NCBI GenBank assembly: GCA_903879715.1
Contig: CAIRMR010000200.1
Span: 1-32,155 of the forward strand
Length of the DNA stretch: 32,155 nt
DNA from: an uncultured Bacteroidales bacterium
GTDB lineage: Bacteria; Bacteroidota; Bacteroidia; Bacteroidales; UBA4417
Reading direction: 5' to 3'
In this document: piece after piece, positions 24,139 through 32,127 of the stretch
How the letters are laid out: the number at the start of each line of letters is the position of its first letter
How positions within the stretch are numbered: position 1 is the stretch's first letter
Notes under the pieces: generated by a model
The model's input: only the letters and a program-made list of their open reading frames with translations
Database searches by the model: none
What the model was told of the DNA's origin: nothing
Translations under genes and position numbers: made by a program

Positions 24139-24849
24139 ATGATTCTTATGGCTGTTGATTCCATTATTTCTCTTGAAGGCATTTCCGTTTATCAGCGTGA
24201 TAATCTAATATTGTCGGATGTTTCGCTCAGTATTCATAAGAGCGAATTTGTTTACCTTGTTGGCAAAACCGGCACAGGTAAAAGCAGCCTGATGAAAACC
24301 TTGTATGCTGATTTGCCTCTGCGTGAAGGGAAAGCTGAGGTTGCCGGATTTAATATCTCTGAGTTGAAACATAAGGAAATTCCATATCTGAGGCGTAAAA
24401 TCGGAATTGTTTTCCAGGATTTCCAGTTGCTTAACGACCGCACGGTGAACGATAACCTGATATTTGTGATGAAAGCTACCGGTTGGAAAGATCACGATGC
24501 TATGCGTCACCGCATGAATGAAGTGCTTGATAAAGTGGGGCTTATCACCAAAGGTTTCAAAATGCCGCACCAGCTTTCGGGTGGCGAGCAACAGCGCGTT
24601 TCCATCGCCCGAGCCTTGCTGAATGATCCTGAACTTATCCTTGCTGACGAACCCACTGGCAACCTCGATCCTGAAACGTCAGATGGCATTATGCAATTGC
24701 TTTTCGATATCCGCAAATCGGGCAGGGCTGTGTTTATGGCGACACATAATTACGCTTTGCTGCGAAAATATCCTTCACGTATTATTAAATGTGAAAAAGG
24801 AAAACTTATTGAAGTTGGATCAGGCCTGATCGGGATAGGCGAGGAGTAG
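24139..24849 (+). CDS. ftsE: Cell-division ABC transporter ATPase FtsE
   Basis: ATP-binding subunit of the FtsEX complex, which controls septal peptidoglycan hydrolases from the inner membrane. It has Walker A GKTGTGKS (43-50), the Q-loop Gln93 in [10 protein letters not shown], the signature LSGGEQQR (146-153), Walker [11 protein letters not shown] and the H-loop His203 in ATHN. Its 236 residues and the region after Walker A, including [16 protein letters not shown], favour FtsE over LolD. ATG 24139 or 24148 could both be the start; the promoter box does not separate them. The partner ftsX is not adjacent, which from memory is common in Bacteroidota. Confidence 0.85.
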   Translation: MILMAVDSIISLEGISVYQRDNLILSDVSLSIHKSEFVYLVGKTGTGKSSLMKTLYADLPLREGKAEVAGFNISELKHKEIPYLRRKIGIVFQDFQLLNDRTVNDNLIFVMKATGWKDHDAMRHRMNEVLDKVGLITKGFKMPHQLSGGEQQRVSIARALLNDPELILADEPTGNLDPETSDGIMQLLFDIRKSGRAVFMATHNYALLRKYPSRIIKCEKGKLIEVGSGLIGIGEE

Positions 24850-24858
24850 GTTTTTGAA

Positions 24859-24886
24859 TGTCGGATGTCGGATGTTGGATGGATTT
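24859..24886. repeat. Short 7-bp tandem repeat after ftsE
   Basis: Four units, TGTCGGA, TGTCGGA, TGTTGGA and TGGATTT, begin nine bases after the ftsE stop codon. Same 7-bp period as the larger arrays elsewhere in the window but with a different unit sequence. Confidence 0.55.
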
Positions 24887-24904
24887 TAAAACCTGGAAGA
24901 ATTT

Positions 24905-26044
24905 CTATTTCCCCCAAATCTCCTCAATCAGTTTTTTCGCATTTACATCATCCGAAAACCGCTTCTGCAGTATCTCCGCCCTGGCAAGAAGCTGACTCTG
25001 ATCAAATTCTGTATTAAATAATGAAATCAGTTTTTGTTTCATTAGTGCCGGTTCATCCGCAATTTCGCAAAGGCTTTCAAGCCCGGTACCAGCGAGCATT
25101 TTACTGTTGACAAGCATCCATCGTCCATTGTAAAGCGTATTCAGAAGTTTCAGTTTTAATCCGGTTGCCTGGAAAGTAACTAAAACATTTATCTGTGCAT
25201 TCGCGATCAACGCCTCCATCTCAGCCTGTGATGGATTTGGGATTAATTCCACATTTTGGGATCTGGCAATAAGCTTTTTCAACGATTCCGAAGGATTCAA
25301 CCCGGCAATTTTAAGAGGTACAGTTATATCATTAAAAACTTCTTTTACCAGGTATTCAGCTGCCAGTGCATTTTCGCTCACTGATAAGTTGCCGTGATAC
25401 AACACATATTCGCCTTTGCCTTCCAGGCTTTTAACTTCTGTGTTTCCATGAAAACCTGGTAAGTATACAATATCCTTATCTGGGAATTTCTTTGCCAGGT
25501 AATCGCGGTCTGTTTGTGAAAGTACCATCATTTTATTTGAATATCTCAGATGTTTCTCATACAGCTGCAGTTTTAGGCTTTCAATCAGGAAAAAGGTTTT
25601 GCGTACAATTTTCCTCTCTGATTTATATAAATTGTAGTAATAGTCGTGTTCAATATTGCATTCGCGGTAGATCAGCAAACGGCCCTGTAAAGCATAGTGA
25701 TTGATATAGAAACAACTGTGAAGTCCCTCGAATAGTATAGGGTATCCATCATCAATCAGGTCTTTCAGCAAATCAGCTGATTGCCGGCTTTCGACAATAT
25801 AAGGTTTTCGCGAAAACTGGGCTGTGATACCGGTTTTACGCGGGTAGTAATCTACTGACTCGCAGTATTTGTTTAACTCAGCTGATTCCGGCCTGTCGTA
25901 CTGATAACAATGCAGGTGTATTTTAACTCCGGCCTTATGCAATGCTTTCAGTTTGTAAAAAATATCAATCACCCCGCCATAGTTAGCCGGGTAGGGAATA
26001 TTAAATGCTATGATATGAATATGGCCGTCAGGCATATAGCGCAA
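24905..26044 (-). CDS. Glycosyltransferase, GT4-like (second gene of pair)
   Basis: Predicted cytoplasmic glycosyltransferase of the GT-B fold, 379 residues. The N-terminal half opens with HIIAFNIPYPANYGGVIDI, a glycine-rich acceptor-side loop common in GT4 enzymes; the C-terminal half has the donor-side KIAGLNPSESLKKLI, IPNPSQAEMEALIANAQINVLVT and GLKLKLLNTLYNGR. The late EX7E motif is not obvious, so donor and stereochemistry are uncertain. Its start lies 17 bases inside the end of the upstream glycosyltransferase gene, so the two are probably co-translated and may act in successive steps of one surface glycan. Confidence 0.82.
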   Translation of the reverse strand: MRYMPDGHIHIIAFNIPYPANYGGVIDIFYKLKALHKAGVKIHLHCYQYDRPESAELNKYCESVDYYPRKTGITAQFSRKPYIVESRQSADLLKDLIDDGYPILFEGLHSCFYINHYALQGRLLIYRECNIEHDYYYNLYKSERKIVRKTFFLIESLKLQLYEKHLRYSNKMMVLSQTDRDYLAKKFPDKDIVYLPGFHGNTEVKSLEGKGEYVLYHGNLSVSENALAAEYLVKEVFNDITVPLKIAGLNPSESLKKLIARSQNVELIPNPSQAEMEALIANAQINVLVTFQATGLKLKLLNTLYNGRWMLVNSKMLAGTGLESLCEIADEPALMKQKLISLFNTEFDQSQLLARAEILQKRFSDDVNAKKLIEEIWGK

Positions 26045-27149
26045 AAATTTCGATTAAAGTTTTCTTCTCGATATCCCAGTTTAGTTCAGCGGCTGCTTTC
26101 AGCGTGTTAGCTTTGTAAATGGAAAGTTGATTTTCATCGCGAAGCATTTTCTTAATTGTTTCCGCGATATGCTCAGGTTTGTGATTTTCAATAAACTCCC
26201 CGATCTCGTAATGCTGAATAATATTTTTTAATTCAACCAAAGGTGTCGCGAGAACAGGAATTCCTGCATAAATGTAATCAAATAGTTTATTCGGAAGGCT
26301 GAACCTGTAATTTATATTAGTGTCTTTATCGATGGTTAAACCGATATCAGCGTTAGCGGTATACCCTGCCAGATTTTCGGGTGTTTGCCTGTTGACAAAC
26401 ATTACCTTTTCTTGTAACGATAACTCTTGTACCCTTTTTTTGAGAGCAGGAAGCACATCGCCCCCGCCAACAATTAAAAGCAGCACATCATCAAGATATT
26501 TCATAGCTTCAACAGCTTCTTCAGCGCCTCGCTGAACATTAATTCCGGAACCCTGAAGAAGAACTATTTTTTTATCTTCAGGAAGCCCAAGACTTGCACG
26601 TGATGTTGTTTGAGCGTTTTTGCTTTGTCGTGGAATATTCCGTACAATTTTGAAAGGCACATGATATTCCTGTTCAAACATATTAGCTATGCTGGCATTT
26701 ACCGTAATGCAATTTTTCAACTTCGGGACAATTGATTTTTCAATCCATTTCCAGATGCGTTGCACTTTCGGCCTTGCGACGAGTTCGGGAGTAGCTGTAA
26801 AGTATTCATGACTATCGTATACAATAGGGATTTGCTTCAGCTTATGTACCAGGAAATTTGGTAACAGTGTATCCAGGTCATTACTGACAAGCAATTCAGC
26901 CGGCCTCGAAAGCAACAGAAAGAACAGCCTGATATTATATTCCGCGTAAAACATCGGGCCTTTTTCCCACAAAAGCCGCATCCGTATTGTTTCATATTTG
27001 CGTTCAGGCATGTGTGGGCTATCCGTTTTCCGACGACCAATCATCACTACTTCAAATCCCAGGTCGACCAGTACGCCCGCTGTTTTGTCCACACGCTGGT
27101 CAGTAACCAGGTCGTTAATCACCGAAATGATGGCTCTTTTCTTTTTCAT
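26028..27149 (-). CDS. Glycosyltransferase family 4 (first gene of pair)
   Basis: Predicted GT4-type glycosyltransferase, 373 residues. The N-terminus KRAIISVINDLVTDQRVDKTA is a typical opening for Bacteroidota GT4 proteins. The middle has IPIVYDSHEYFTATPE, and the donor domain has KKIVLLQGSGINVQRGAEEA, LLIVGGGDVLPAL and NKLFDYIYAGIPVLATPL. No signal peptide or membrane helix. It comes first in a two-gene operon and overlaps the next gene by 17 bases. A one-mismatch -7 box (TACTTTCG) lies about 20 bases upstream of the start. Substrate unknown; surface polysaccharide synthesis is likely from context. Confidence 0.88.
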   Translation of the reverse strand: MKKKRAIISVINDLVTDQRVDKTAGVLVDLGFEVVMIGRRKTDSPHMPERKYETIRMRLLWEKGPMFYAEYNIRLFFLLLSRPAELLVSNDLDTLLPNFLVHKLKQIPIVYDSHEYFTATPELVARPKVQRIWKWIEKSIVPKLKNCITVNASIANMFEQEYHVPFKIVRNIPRQSKNAQTTSRASLGLPEDKKIVLLQGSGINVQRGAEEAVEAMKYLDDVLLLIVGGGDVLPALKKRVQELSLQEKVMFVNRQTPENLAGYTANADIGLTIDKDTNINYRFSLPNKLFDYIYAGIPVLATPLVELKNIIQHYEIGEFIENHKPEHIAETIKKMLRDENQLSIYKANTLKAAAELNWDIEKKTLIEIFALYA

Positions 27150-27201
27150 AGTGGTTAATACATTGCGAAAGTAAAGTTTTCGAACGAATTTTTAGATAAT
27201 C

Positions 27202-27234
27202 TTGTGTATTATTGGAATGCTTAATTTAATTTTG
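27202..27234 (+). promoter_or_regulatory. Possible murB promoter
   Basis: TTG at 27202-27204 and TAATTTTG at 27227-27234 (followed by C) are 22 bases apart, close to the Bacteroidota promoter pattern. The leader to the murB ATG would be about 90 bases. Confidence 0.42.
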
Positions 27235-27331
27235 CAAAAAATGTAAAGAACTCTCAATTCTTTGCTGCTAACCCGGGATTTTGAAATCGGCGATTTTCTG
27301 ATTCCTTTTCGTAACTGTATTAATACCGCTT

Positions 27332-28360
27332 ATGCCGCTCTTTCCCGAAATCAAAGAGGATTTTTCACTTCACTCTTTCAACACCTTTCATATTGATTCT
27401 ATAGCCCGGTATTTCACCGAAGTCAATAGCATTGAGAATTTAAAGGAATTTATTGCTTCAGGTAAATTAAATGAAAATCCTTTTTTAGTTCTTGGTGGTG
27501 GCAGTAACCTGCTTTTTACCGGCAACTTCAAAGGAATTGTTGTTCATATCATAAATAAAGGAATTGAAATCATCAATCGTACCGATGATTCGGTCATAGT
27601 GAAAGCTGCAGCTGGCGAAAACTGGCATGAGTTTGTCACTTACTGTGTGAACCAGGGTTTTGGCGGTCTTGAAAACCTGTCGCTTATTCCGGGGAACGTT
27701 GGCAGTTGCCCTATTCAGAATATTGGCGCTTATGGAGTTGAAGTAAAAGACAGTATTCTTTCCGTTGAGGCTATTGATATACAGTCAGGCGAACTACTGG
27801 CTTTTTCGAAAGAGGAATGCCGTTTCGGATATAGAGACAGCATTTTTAAACGTGATTTAAAAGGAAAGTTTGCGATCTGTTCGGTTACTTTTGAGTTGAA
27901 GTTAAATCCTGTTGTTCATCTCGAATACGGGGCCATTAAACAGGAATTATCTGCCATGGAGATCGGAAATCCCACAATTGCTGATATAAGCAAAGCGGTT
28001 TGTGCGATTCGCCACAGCAAGTTGCCTGATCCAAAATTGCTTGGTAATGCAGGCAGTTTCTTTAAGAATCCAACGGTTAATCAAAAAATTGCCGAAAAAC
28101 TGACAGAAACATTTCCCAGAATAGTCTCATACCCGCTTGGCAACGAAAAGGTTAAACTTGCCGCCGGCTGGTTAATTGAACAATGCGGATGGAAAGGCTT
28201 TCGCGATGGTGACGCCGGAGTGCATGAAAACCAATCACTGGTGCTTGTTAATTATGGCAACGCGACCGGAAGCAATATCCTGACCCTTGCCCACCGGATT
28301 CAGAACTCGGTGTATGAGCGCTTTGGCGTGAAGCTGGAAATGGAAGTGAATGTTATTTGA
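27332..28360 (+). CDS. murB: UDP-N-acetylenolpyruvoylglucosamine reductase
   Basis: Second committed step of peptidoglycan precursor synthesis: NADPH-dependent reduction of UDP-GlcNAc-enolpyruvate to UDP-MurNAc in the cytoplasm, with FAD. The FAD domain shows VLGGGSNLLF and SLIPGNVGSCPIQNIGAYGVEV; the proton donor is Ser242 in GNAGSFFKNP and the late glutamate is in VHENQSLVL. The 342-residue length and the FRYRDS-type loop (FGYRDSIF) mark it as type I, like E. coli MurB. It stands apart from any mur cluster. Its stop codon overlaps the first unit of a 7-bp tandem array, so the array begins exactly at the gene end. Confidence 0.95.
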   Translation: MPLFPEIKEDFSLHSFNTFHIDSIARYFTEVNSIENLKEFIASGKLNENPFLVLGGGSNLLFTGNFKGIVVHIINKGIEIINRTDDSVIVKAAAGENWHEFVTYCVNQGFGGLENLSLIPGNVGSCPIQNIGAYGVEVKDSILSVEAIDIQSGELLAFSKEECRFGYRDSIFKRDLKGKFAICSVTFELKLNPVVHLEYGAIKQELSAMEIGNPTIADISKAVCAIRHSKLPDPKLLGNAGSFFKNPTVNQKIAEKLTETFPRIVSYPLGNEKVKLAAGWLIEQCGWKGFRDGDAGVHENQSLVLVNYGNATGSNILTLAHRIQNSVYERFGVKLEMEVNVI

Positions 28361-28428
28361 TTTACGATTTACGATTTACGATTTACGAATTAAGATTTAC
28401 GAGGTACGATTTATCATGTACAATTAAG
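28359..28428. repeat. 7-bp tandem array (GATTTAC)n, right after murB
   Basis: Ten 7-bp units: four perfect GATTTAC, then GAATTAA, GATTTAC, GAGGTAC, GATTTAT, CATGTAC and AATTAAG. The first unit overlaps the murB stop codon. An inverted array of the same heptamer lies 36 bases further on (28465-28506), so the transcript from either strand could fold into a long hairpin. Confidence 0.85.
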
Positions 28429-28464
28429 TTATGTTTTATATTCTCGATTCAGGAGTTTCTAGTT

Positions 28465-28506
28465 CCCAATCGTAAATCGTAATTCTGAAATCGTAAATCC
28501 CCAATC
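28465..28506. repeat. Inverted 7-bp array (GTAAATC), partner of the murB-side array
   Basis: Six units: CCCAATC, GTAAATC, GTAATTC, TGAAATC, GTAAATC, CCCAATC. On the minus strand these read GATTGGG, GATTTAC, GATTTCA, GAATTAC, GATTTAC, GATTGGG, the same heptamer as 28359-28428 in the opposite direction. It ends two bases before the stop codon of the next, convergent gene. The pair may act as a two-way terminator. Confidence 0.8.
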
Positions 28507-28508
28507 AC

Positions 28509-29633
28509 TTACTCCACCACCTTCTCGATACACCCCCATAATTTCGCCGCCGTTTGTTCCCACGAGAACTCCTTTCTTTGTTCTTGTCCGGCAACTATAA
28601 GTTTCTGCCTGAAATCATTATCTGAAGACACTTTCAGCATAGCTTCAGCAATTGAAGTAACCGAAAACGGATCAATTATAATAGCCGCATTCCCGGCAAT
28701 TTCGGGCATTGATGTTACATTTGAAGTGATGACAGGTGTATCGCAATGAAAAGCTTCCAGTATAGGAATTCCGAATCCTTCGAAATACGAGACATACGTG
28801 AGCGCGAGGGCAGAAGCCATCAGCGATGCAAGCTCTTCATCTGTAATCCGCCCGGTAAATACTACATCGTCACGATTTTTCATTCCTTCGTAAGCAAGCC
28901 GGATTTCATTGGTCCACCACATACGGGCACCGCCGAGAATAAGCTTTATTCCCCTGGTATCACTTTGCTTAAACTGATCGAAAGCTTTAAACAGGTTAAC
29001 CAGGTTTTTGCGCGGATGCAAGGTCCCGATAAAGAAAAAATATTCCCGTCCCTGCGAAAATACTTCCCTGGTTTGTTGCTTTTCCGCGGATTGTAATGGT
29101 TTGAAAATACTGCCGGCTCCATTGTAAATTACATCAATTTTCGATGGATCAACGTGATATGTATTGACAATATCCGATTTCGAATATTCAGAAACAGTGG
29201 CTATTCTGCTGGCTTTCCGGGCAAATCGTGGAAACATCAGCGAGTAGTATTTCCGCATAAAGAAAGGAATATCTTCAGGGTAGTGCTCGAAATTCAGATC
29301 ATGAATTACACTGACTGATTTTATATTTGAAGTCAATGAGAGGAACCCATCAGGGGATAGAAAAATATCAGGTTTTATACGTGCAAAATGAAAGGGAAGT
29401 GAAGCTTCGAACCAGGCCAGAAACAGGAAAGGATGTCGGGCTCGGGGATAAATTACAACAGGATGAACATTCGAATTATAAATGTATTGCTCGTCGTACT
29501 TCGAGTCGAAATAGAAATAGAACTGATGCTCCGGATGCCGGCTGGTAAGGATTCGCAAAGTTTCGTCGGTAAACCTGGCAATTCCATCCATGCGTCCGTT
29601 CAGCAGAAGTCGTGTATTTACAGCAATTTTCAA
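28509..29633 (-). CDS. Glycosyltransferase family 4 (mannosyltransferase-like)
   Basis: Predicted GT4 glycosyltransferase, 374 residues, no signal peptide. The N-terminal domain has MKIAVNTRLLLNGRMDGIA, KPDIFLSPDGFLSL and SVIHDLNFEHYPED; ATVSEYSKSDIV leads into the donor domain with YFFFIGTLHPRKNLVNLFKA, FTGRITDEELASLMASA and the EX7E-type motif in FEGFGIPILEAF. This pattern is typical of mannosyl- or rhamnosyl-type transferases of lipopolysaccharide and capsule synthesis, but the sugar cannot be told. It is monocistronic and convergent with murB. A repeat-rich gap of 767 bases lies upstream. Confidence 0.9.
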   Translation of the reverse strand: MKIAVNTRLLLNGRMDGIARFTDETLRILTSRHPEHQFYFYFDSKYDEQYIYNSNVHPVVIYPRARHPFLFLAWFEASLPFHFARIKPDIFLSPDGFLSLTSNIKSVSVIHDLNFEHYPEDIPFFMRKYYSLMFPRFARKASRIATVSEYSKSDIVNTYHVDPSKIDVIYNGAGSIFKPLQSAEKQQTREVFSQGREYFFFIGTLHPRKNLVNLFKAFDQFKQSDTRGIKLILGGARMWWTNEIRLAYEGMKNRDDVVFTGRITDEELASLMASALALTYVSYFEGFGIPILEAFHCDTPVITSNVTSMPEIAGNAAIIIDPFSVTSIAEAMLKVSSDNDFRQKLIVAGQEQRKEFSWEQTAAKLWGCIEKVVE

Positions 29634-29728
29634 TCCTGGTGTATTTCTGTGAGTGTGTAGATTTATATACGCAAACCTATGAAAATAATTGTTTCGCTGG
29701 CGGAATTAATGTGGATACGGGACTTTTT

Positions 29729-29819
29729 TAAGGTGTAAGTGGTAAGTGGTAAGTGGTAAGGTGTAAGTGGTAAGGTGTAAGTGGTAAGGTGTAAGAGGTA
29801 AGGTGTAAGTGGTAAGGTG
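29729..29819. repeat. 7-bp tandem array (TAAGGTG/TAAGTGG), 13 units
   Basis: Thirteen consecutive heptamers without a break: five... in order TAAGGTG, three TAAGTGG, TAAGGTG, TAAGTGG, TAAGGTG, TAAGTGG, TAAGGTG, TAAGAGG, TAAGGTG, TAAGTGG, TAAGGTG. The near-perfect alternation suggests recent expansion of a 14-bp pair. A short inverted array of the same unit family lies 482 bases away at 30302-30329. Confidence 0.92.
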
Positions 29820-29821
29820 TT

Positions 29822-30245
29822 TAATCTTTCAGTTTGAAGTATTTTCTGGCATAATATTTCTGTAAGGCATTAATTAACAAATTTCAATACAATATATGCC
29901 GTGATATTAACAATTGGCGAATTGAATTAAAACCATTAAAAACAAAATGTTAAAGTATCGCAAGCCTCCTTACTTTTTCATTCTAAACTAAATGATATGT
30001 GTTTTTCATTACTTTTTAGTTCTGGCTTGTCCAGGTTAGTATCTAATCTTTAAAGTTGATGTTTTTTTTGGCACAATATTTCAGGAAGAAATTAAAAACA
30101 TTAAACACAAAATGCAAAAGTATCGCACGCTCCCTTACTTTAGTGTTTATTATTCTGTGTTATATGTTTTTCATTACTTTTTAGTTCTGCCTTGTCCAGG
30201 TTATGGATATAATCTAAAGCATATTTGATTATTTGCCAAATATAG
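29822..30245. repeat. Imperfect tandem duplication (222-bp and 166-bp units, plus partial third)
   Basis: Unit A runs 29822-30043, unit B 30044-30209, and a partial unit C starts at 30210. Each starts with TAATCTTT/TAATCTAAAG, followed by a TTTTNTGGCA-AATATTT block. A and B then share AAAGTATCGCA with CTTACTTT, and GTTTTTCATTACTTTTTAG followed by TTCTG(G/C)CTTGTCCAGGTTA, almost without change. Unit A has about 45 extra bases in its middle. No open frame spans the units. The retained blocks suggest either recent duplication or conserved function. Confidence 0.8.
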
Positions 30246-30301
30246 AGAATGGCATTTGGAATAAAAACGATAATTGGTTCCCGTGATATTCTTTGTGCCA
30301 A

Positions 30302-30329
30302 CACCTTCCAACTTATCCCTTACAACTTA
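30302..30329. repeat. Inverted heptamer array, partner of 29729-29819
   Basis: Four units, CACCTTC, CAACTTA, TCCCTTA and CAACTTA. On the minus strand they read TAAGTTG, TAAGGGA, TAAGTTG and GAAGGTG, the same family as TAAGGTG/TAAGTGG at 29729-29819 but in the opposite direction and more diverged. Confidence 0.6.
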
Positions 30330-30354
30330 ACTCTCTTTTCTTTTTAAATAATCG

Positions 30355-30362
30355 TACTTTTG
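30355..30362 (+). promoter_or_regulatory. -7 box for the flippase gene
   Basis: TACTTTTG fits TAnnTTTG and lies 38 bases before ATG 30401. It sits inside the longer in-frame extension from 30293, so it supports the later start. No clear TTG at -33. Confidence 0.45.
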
Positions 30363-30400
30363 ACGGCAATCACAGGATTCATCACTTCCATCACCAGAAA

Positions 30401-31846
30401 ATGAAGCGCAAATTTTTCACTAATCTAGGGTTTCTGCTTTTTCTTAACCTGCTGGTTAAGCCTTTCTGGATTTTCGGCATCGACCGCACAGTACAGAACA
30501 TCACAGCGCCCGGTGAATATGGTTTTTATTTTACAATTCTCAATTTTACATTTCTTTTTAATATCCTGCTCGATTTCGGGATTACCAGCTTTAACAACCG
30601 GAATATCGCGCAGAATCAGCACCTGCTGAACAAGTATTTTTCGGGTATAGCCTTACTTCGGCTGGTTTTGGCGGCAGTTTATTTTGTCGTTATTTTCAGT
30701 GTGGCGGCAATAATCGGCTACGATTCAAGGCATTTCTATTTTTTGGTTTTCCTTGGGATTAACCAGTTTCTTATTTCGTTTATACTTTACCTGCGCTCAA
30801 ATATTTCCGGGTTATTGCTGTTTTGGATCGACAGCATTATTTCGGTCTTGGATAAGGTGTTAATGATACTCATTTGCGCCGTGTTGCTATGGGGAAATGT
30901 TACTGCCGGACCATTCCAGATCATCTGGTTCGTTTATGCTCAAACACTGGCATACCTGCTTACCGCATTTGTTGCCTTGCTGATTGTAATGAAAAAGGCC
31001 GAATTTAAACGACTTGAATGGAATACATCGTTTTTTATCTCTGTTATCAGGCAGAGCTTTCCTTTTGCATTGCTGGTGCTGCTGATGTCGTTTTACAACC
31101 GGATTGATTCGGTTATGCTCGAACGATTGTTGCCAACAGGCATAGGCACTGTACAGGTTGATATTTATGCCAAGGCATTCCGGCTGCTCGACGCTGTTAC
31201 CATGATCGCTTACCTTTTCTCGGTTATCCTGGTACCGGTTTTCGCGAAGCTTATCAAAGATAAATCGCCGGTTGACGGCATTGTTAAATTATCCTTTACC
31301 CTAATTTTTACCATCTCGGTGATCATTGCCACCGGGTCGTCCTTCTTCAGCAGCCAGATTATGGAATTGCTGTATGTGGGCAGGAACCAGGAAGCGCGCA
31401 ACGTATTTGTTTTCCTGATTATCGGGTTTATCCCGATTTCGGTAACCTATATTTTCGGCACGCTGCTTACCGCAAACGGAAGCCTGAAAGCGCTCAACCT
31501 GATGGCTTTAACCGGCATGGTAGTAAATATAAGTCTTAATTTTATCCTTATTCCTCACCTGATGGCTGTTGGTTCAGCTTACGCAAGCCTGATCACGCAG
31601 TTTATAACAGCCATTATCCAGGTGGCTATTGCGCAAAGCATCTTCCGGTTTACCATCAACTGGAAGTATATTTTCACATTGCTGTTTTTCGCTGCCGGTG
31701 TGGTAGTATTAAATTGGTTTGCCTACCATATTGTTTGGGATTGGCGAATCGCTTTGGTGTTTGCCAGCCTGGCTTCAGTACTATGGGCTTTTGTTTTGAG
31801 ATTGGTAAGTATTGGGGGATTTGTAAGGTTGATGAATGGGGAATAA
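30401..31846 (+). CDS. Polysaccharide/lipid-linked oligosaccharide flippase (MOP superfamily)
   Basis: Predicted inner-membrane flippase of the polysaccharide-transport branch (Wzx-like) of the MOP superfamily, 481 residues with about 12-14 hydrophobic helices. Helix 1-2 has LGFLLFLNLLVKPFWIFGID, followed by the family-like GEYGFYFTILNFTFLFNILLDFGI, and the second half has YNRIDSVMLERLLP and LNLMALTGMVVNISLNFILIP. The start at 30401 is preferred to ATG 30293: the extra 36 residues are His- and Asn-rich and unlike the family, and a promoter box falls between the two. With three glycosyltransferases and Wzi nearby it fits export of a surface glycan, though the genes are not one operon. Confidence 0.9.
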   Translation: MKRKFFTNLGFLLFLNLLVKPFWIFGIDRTVQNITAPGEYGFYFTILNFTFLFNILLDFGITSFNNRNIAQNQHLLNKYFSGIALLRLVLAAVYFVVIFSVAAIIGYDSRHFYFLVFLGINQFLISFILYLRSNISGLLLFWIDSIISVLDKVLMILICAVLLWGNVTAGPFQIIWFVYAQTLAYLLTAFVALLIVMKKAEFKRLEWNTSFFISVIRQSFPFALLVLLMSFYNRIDSVMLERLLPTGIGTVQVDIYAKAFRLLDAVTMIAYLFSVILVPVFAKLIKDKSPVDGIVKLSFTLIFTISVIIATGSSFFSSQIMELLYVGRNQEARNVFVFLIIGFIPISVTYIFGTLLTANGSLKALNLMALTGMVVNISLNFILIPHLMAVGSAYASLITQFITAIIQVAIAQSIFRFTINWKYIFTLLFFAAGVVVLNWFAYHIVWDWRIALVFASLASVLWAFVLRLVSIGGFVRLMNGE

Positions 31847-31907
31847 AAGGAATAATGGAAATATTTGTTATTGATTGAAAAAGATATACTTTTAAGCTAA
31901 TCTGGGC

Positions 31908-31930
31908 GGCACGGATAACAAATCCGCGCC
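31908..31930. repeat. REP-like hairpin
   Basis: GGCACGGAT (31908-31916), loop AACAA, ATCCGCGCC (31922-31930): a 9-bp GC-rich stem with one mismatch in otherwise AT-rich DNA, 60 bases after the flippase stop. It could be a repetitive extragenic palindrome, and it is not followed by a T-tract on the plus strand, so a terminator role is doubtful. Confidence 0.55.
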
Positions 31931-32017
31931 AGCCGGGCAGTTCGATTTACAATGATCTTTAATATATATAAATTTGTAACTAATCAGTTTGTCTAAAGTA
32001 TTGAAAAACAGATATAT

Positions 32018-32127
32018 GCCACAGATAACACAGATTTCACAGACAATTACTCATCATTTTTAATTGAAATTAATTGAAAAACTGCTAAAAGCAGTTTAAA
32101 ATCTGTGTAATCCGTGTAATCTGTGGC
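32018..32127. repeat. Complete dispersed palindromic element
   Basis: Outer arms of 26 bp (32018-32043 and 32102-32127, GCCACAGAT... and ...ATCTGTGGC) match at 23 of 26 positions in inverted orientation. Near the right arm is an inner hairpin AAACTGC-TAAAA-GCAGTTT (32079-32097). The inner hairpin and right arm recur at 45-95, so this is a dispersed family with at least two copies in this window. Confidence 0.75.

Larger units (their letters stand above)
29634..30400. other. Repeat-rich gap between divergent glycosyltransferase and flippase genes
   Basis: This 767-base region has no supported gene. From left to right it holds a 13-unit 7-bp array (29729-29819), an imperfect tandem duplication with units starting at 29822, 30044 and a partial one at 30210, a 4-unit inverted heptamer array (30302-30329), and the flippase promoter box (30355-30362). 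On the minus strand the second duplication unit contains TACTTTTGC at 30115-30122, a -7-like box that could serve the glycosyltransferase. Confidence 0.65.

Noticed and set aside
28359-28506. CRISPR array
   Set aside because: The repeats are contiguous 7-bp units without spacers, and no cas genes are present.
29729-29819. Origin iterons
   Set aside because: Seven-bp units with no spacing, no initiator gene nearby, and the same kind of array occurs at several other gaps.
30293-30400. Longer N-terminus for the flippase
   Set aside because: The extra 36 residues are His/Asn-rich and unlike the family, overlap an inverted heptamer array, and precede a promoter box.
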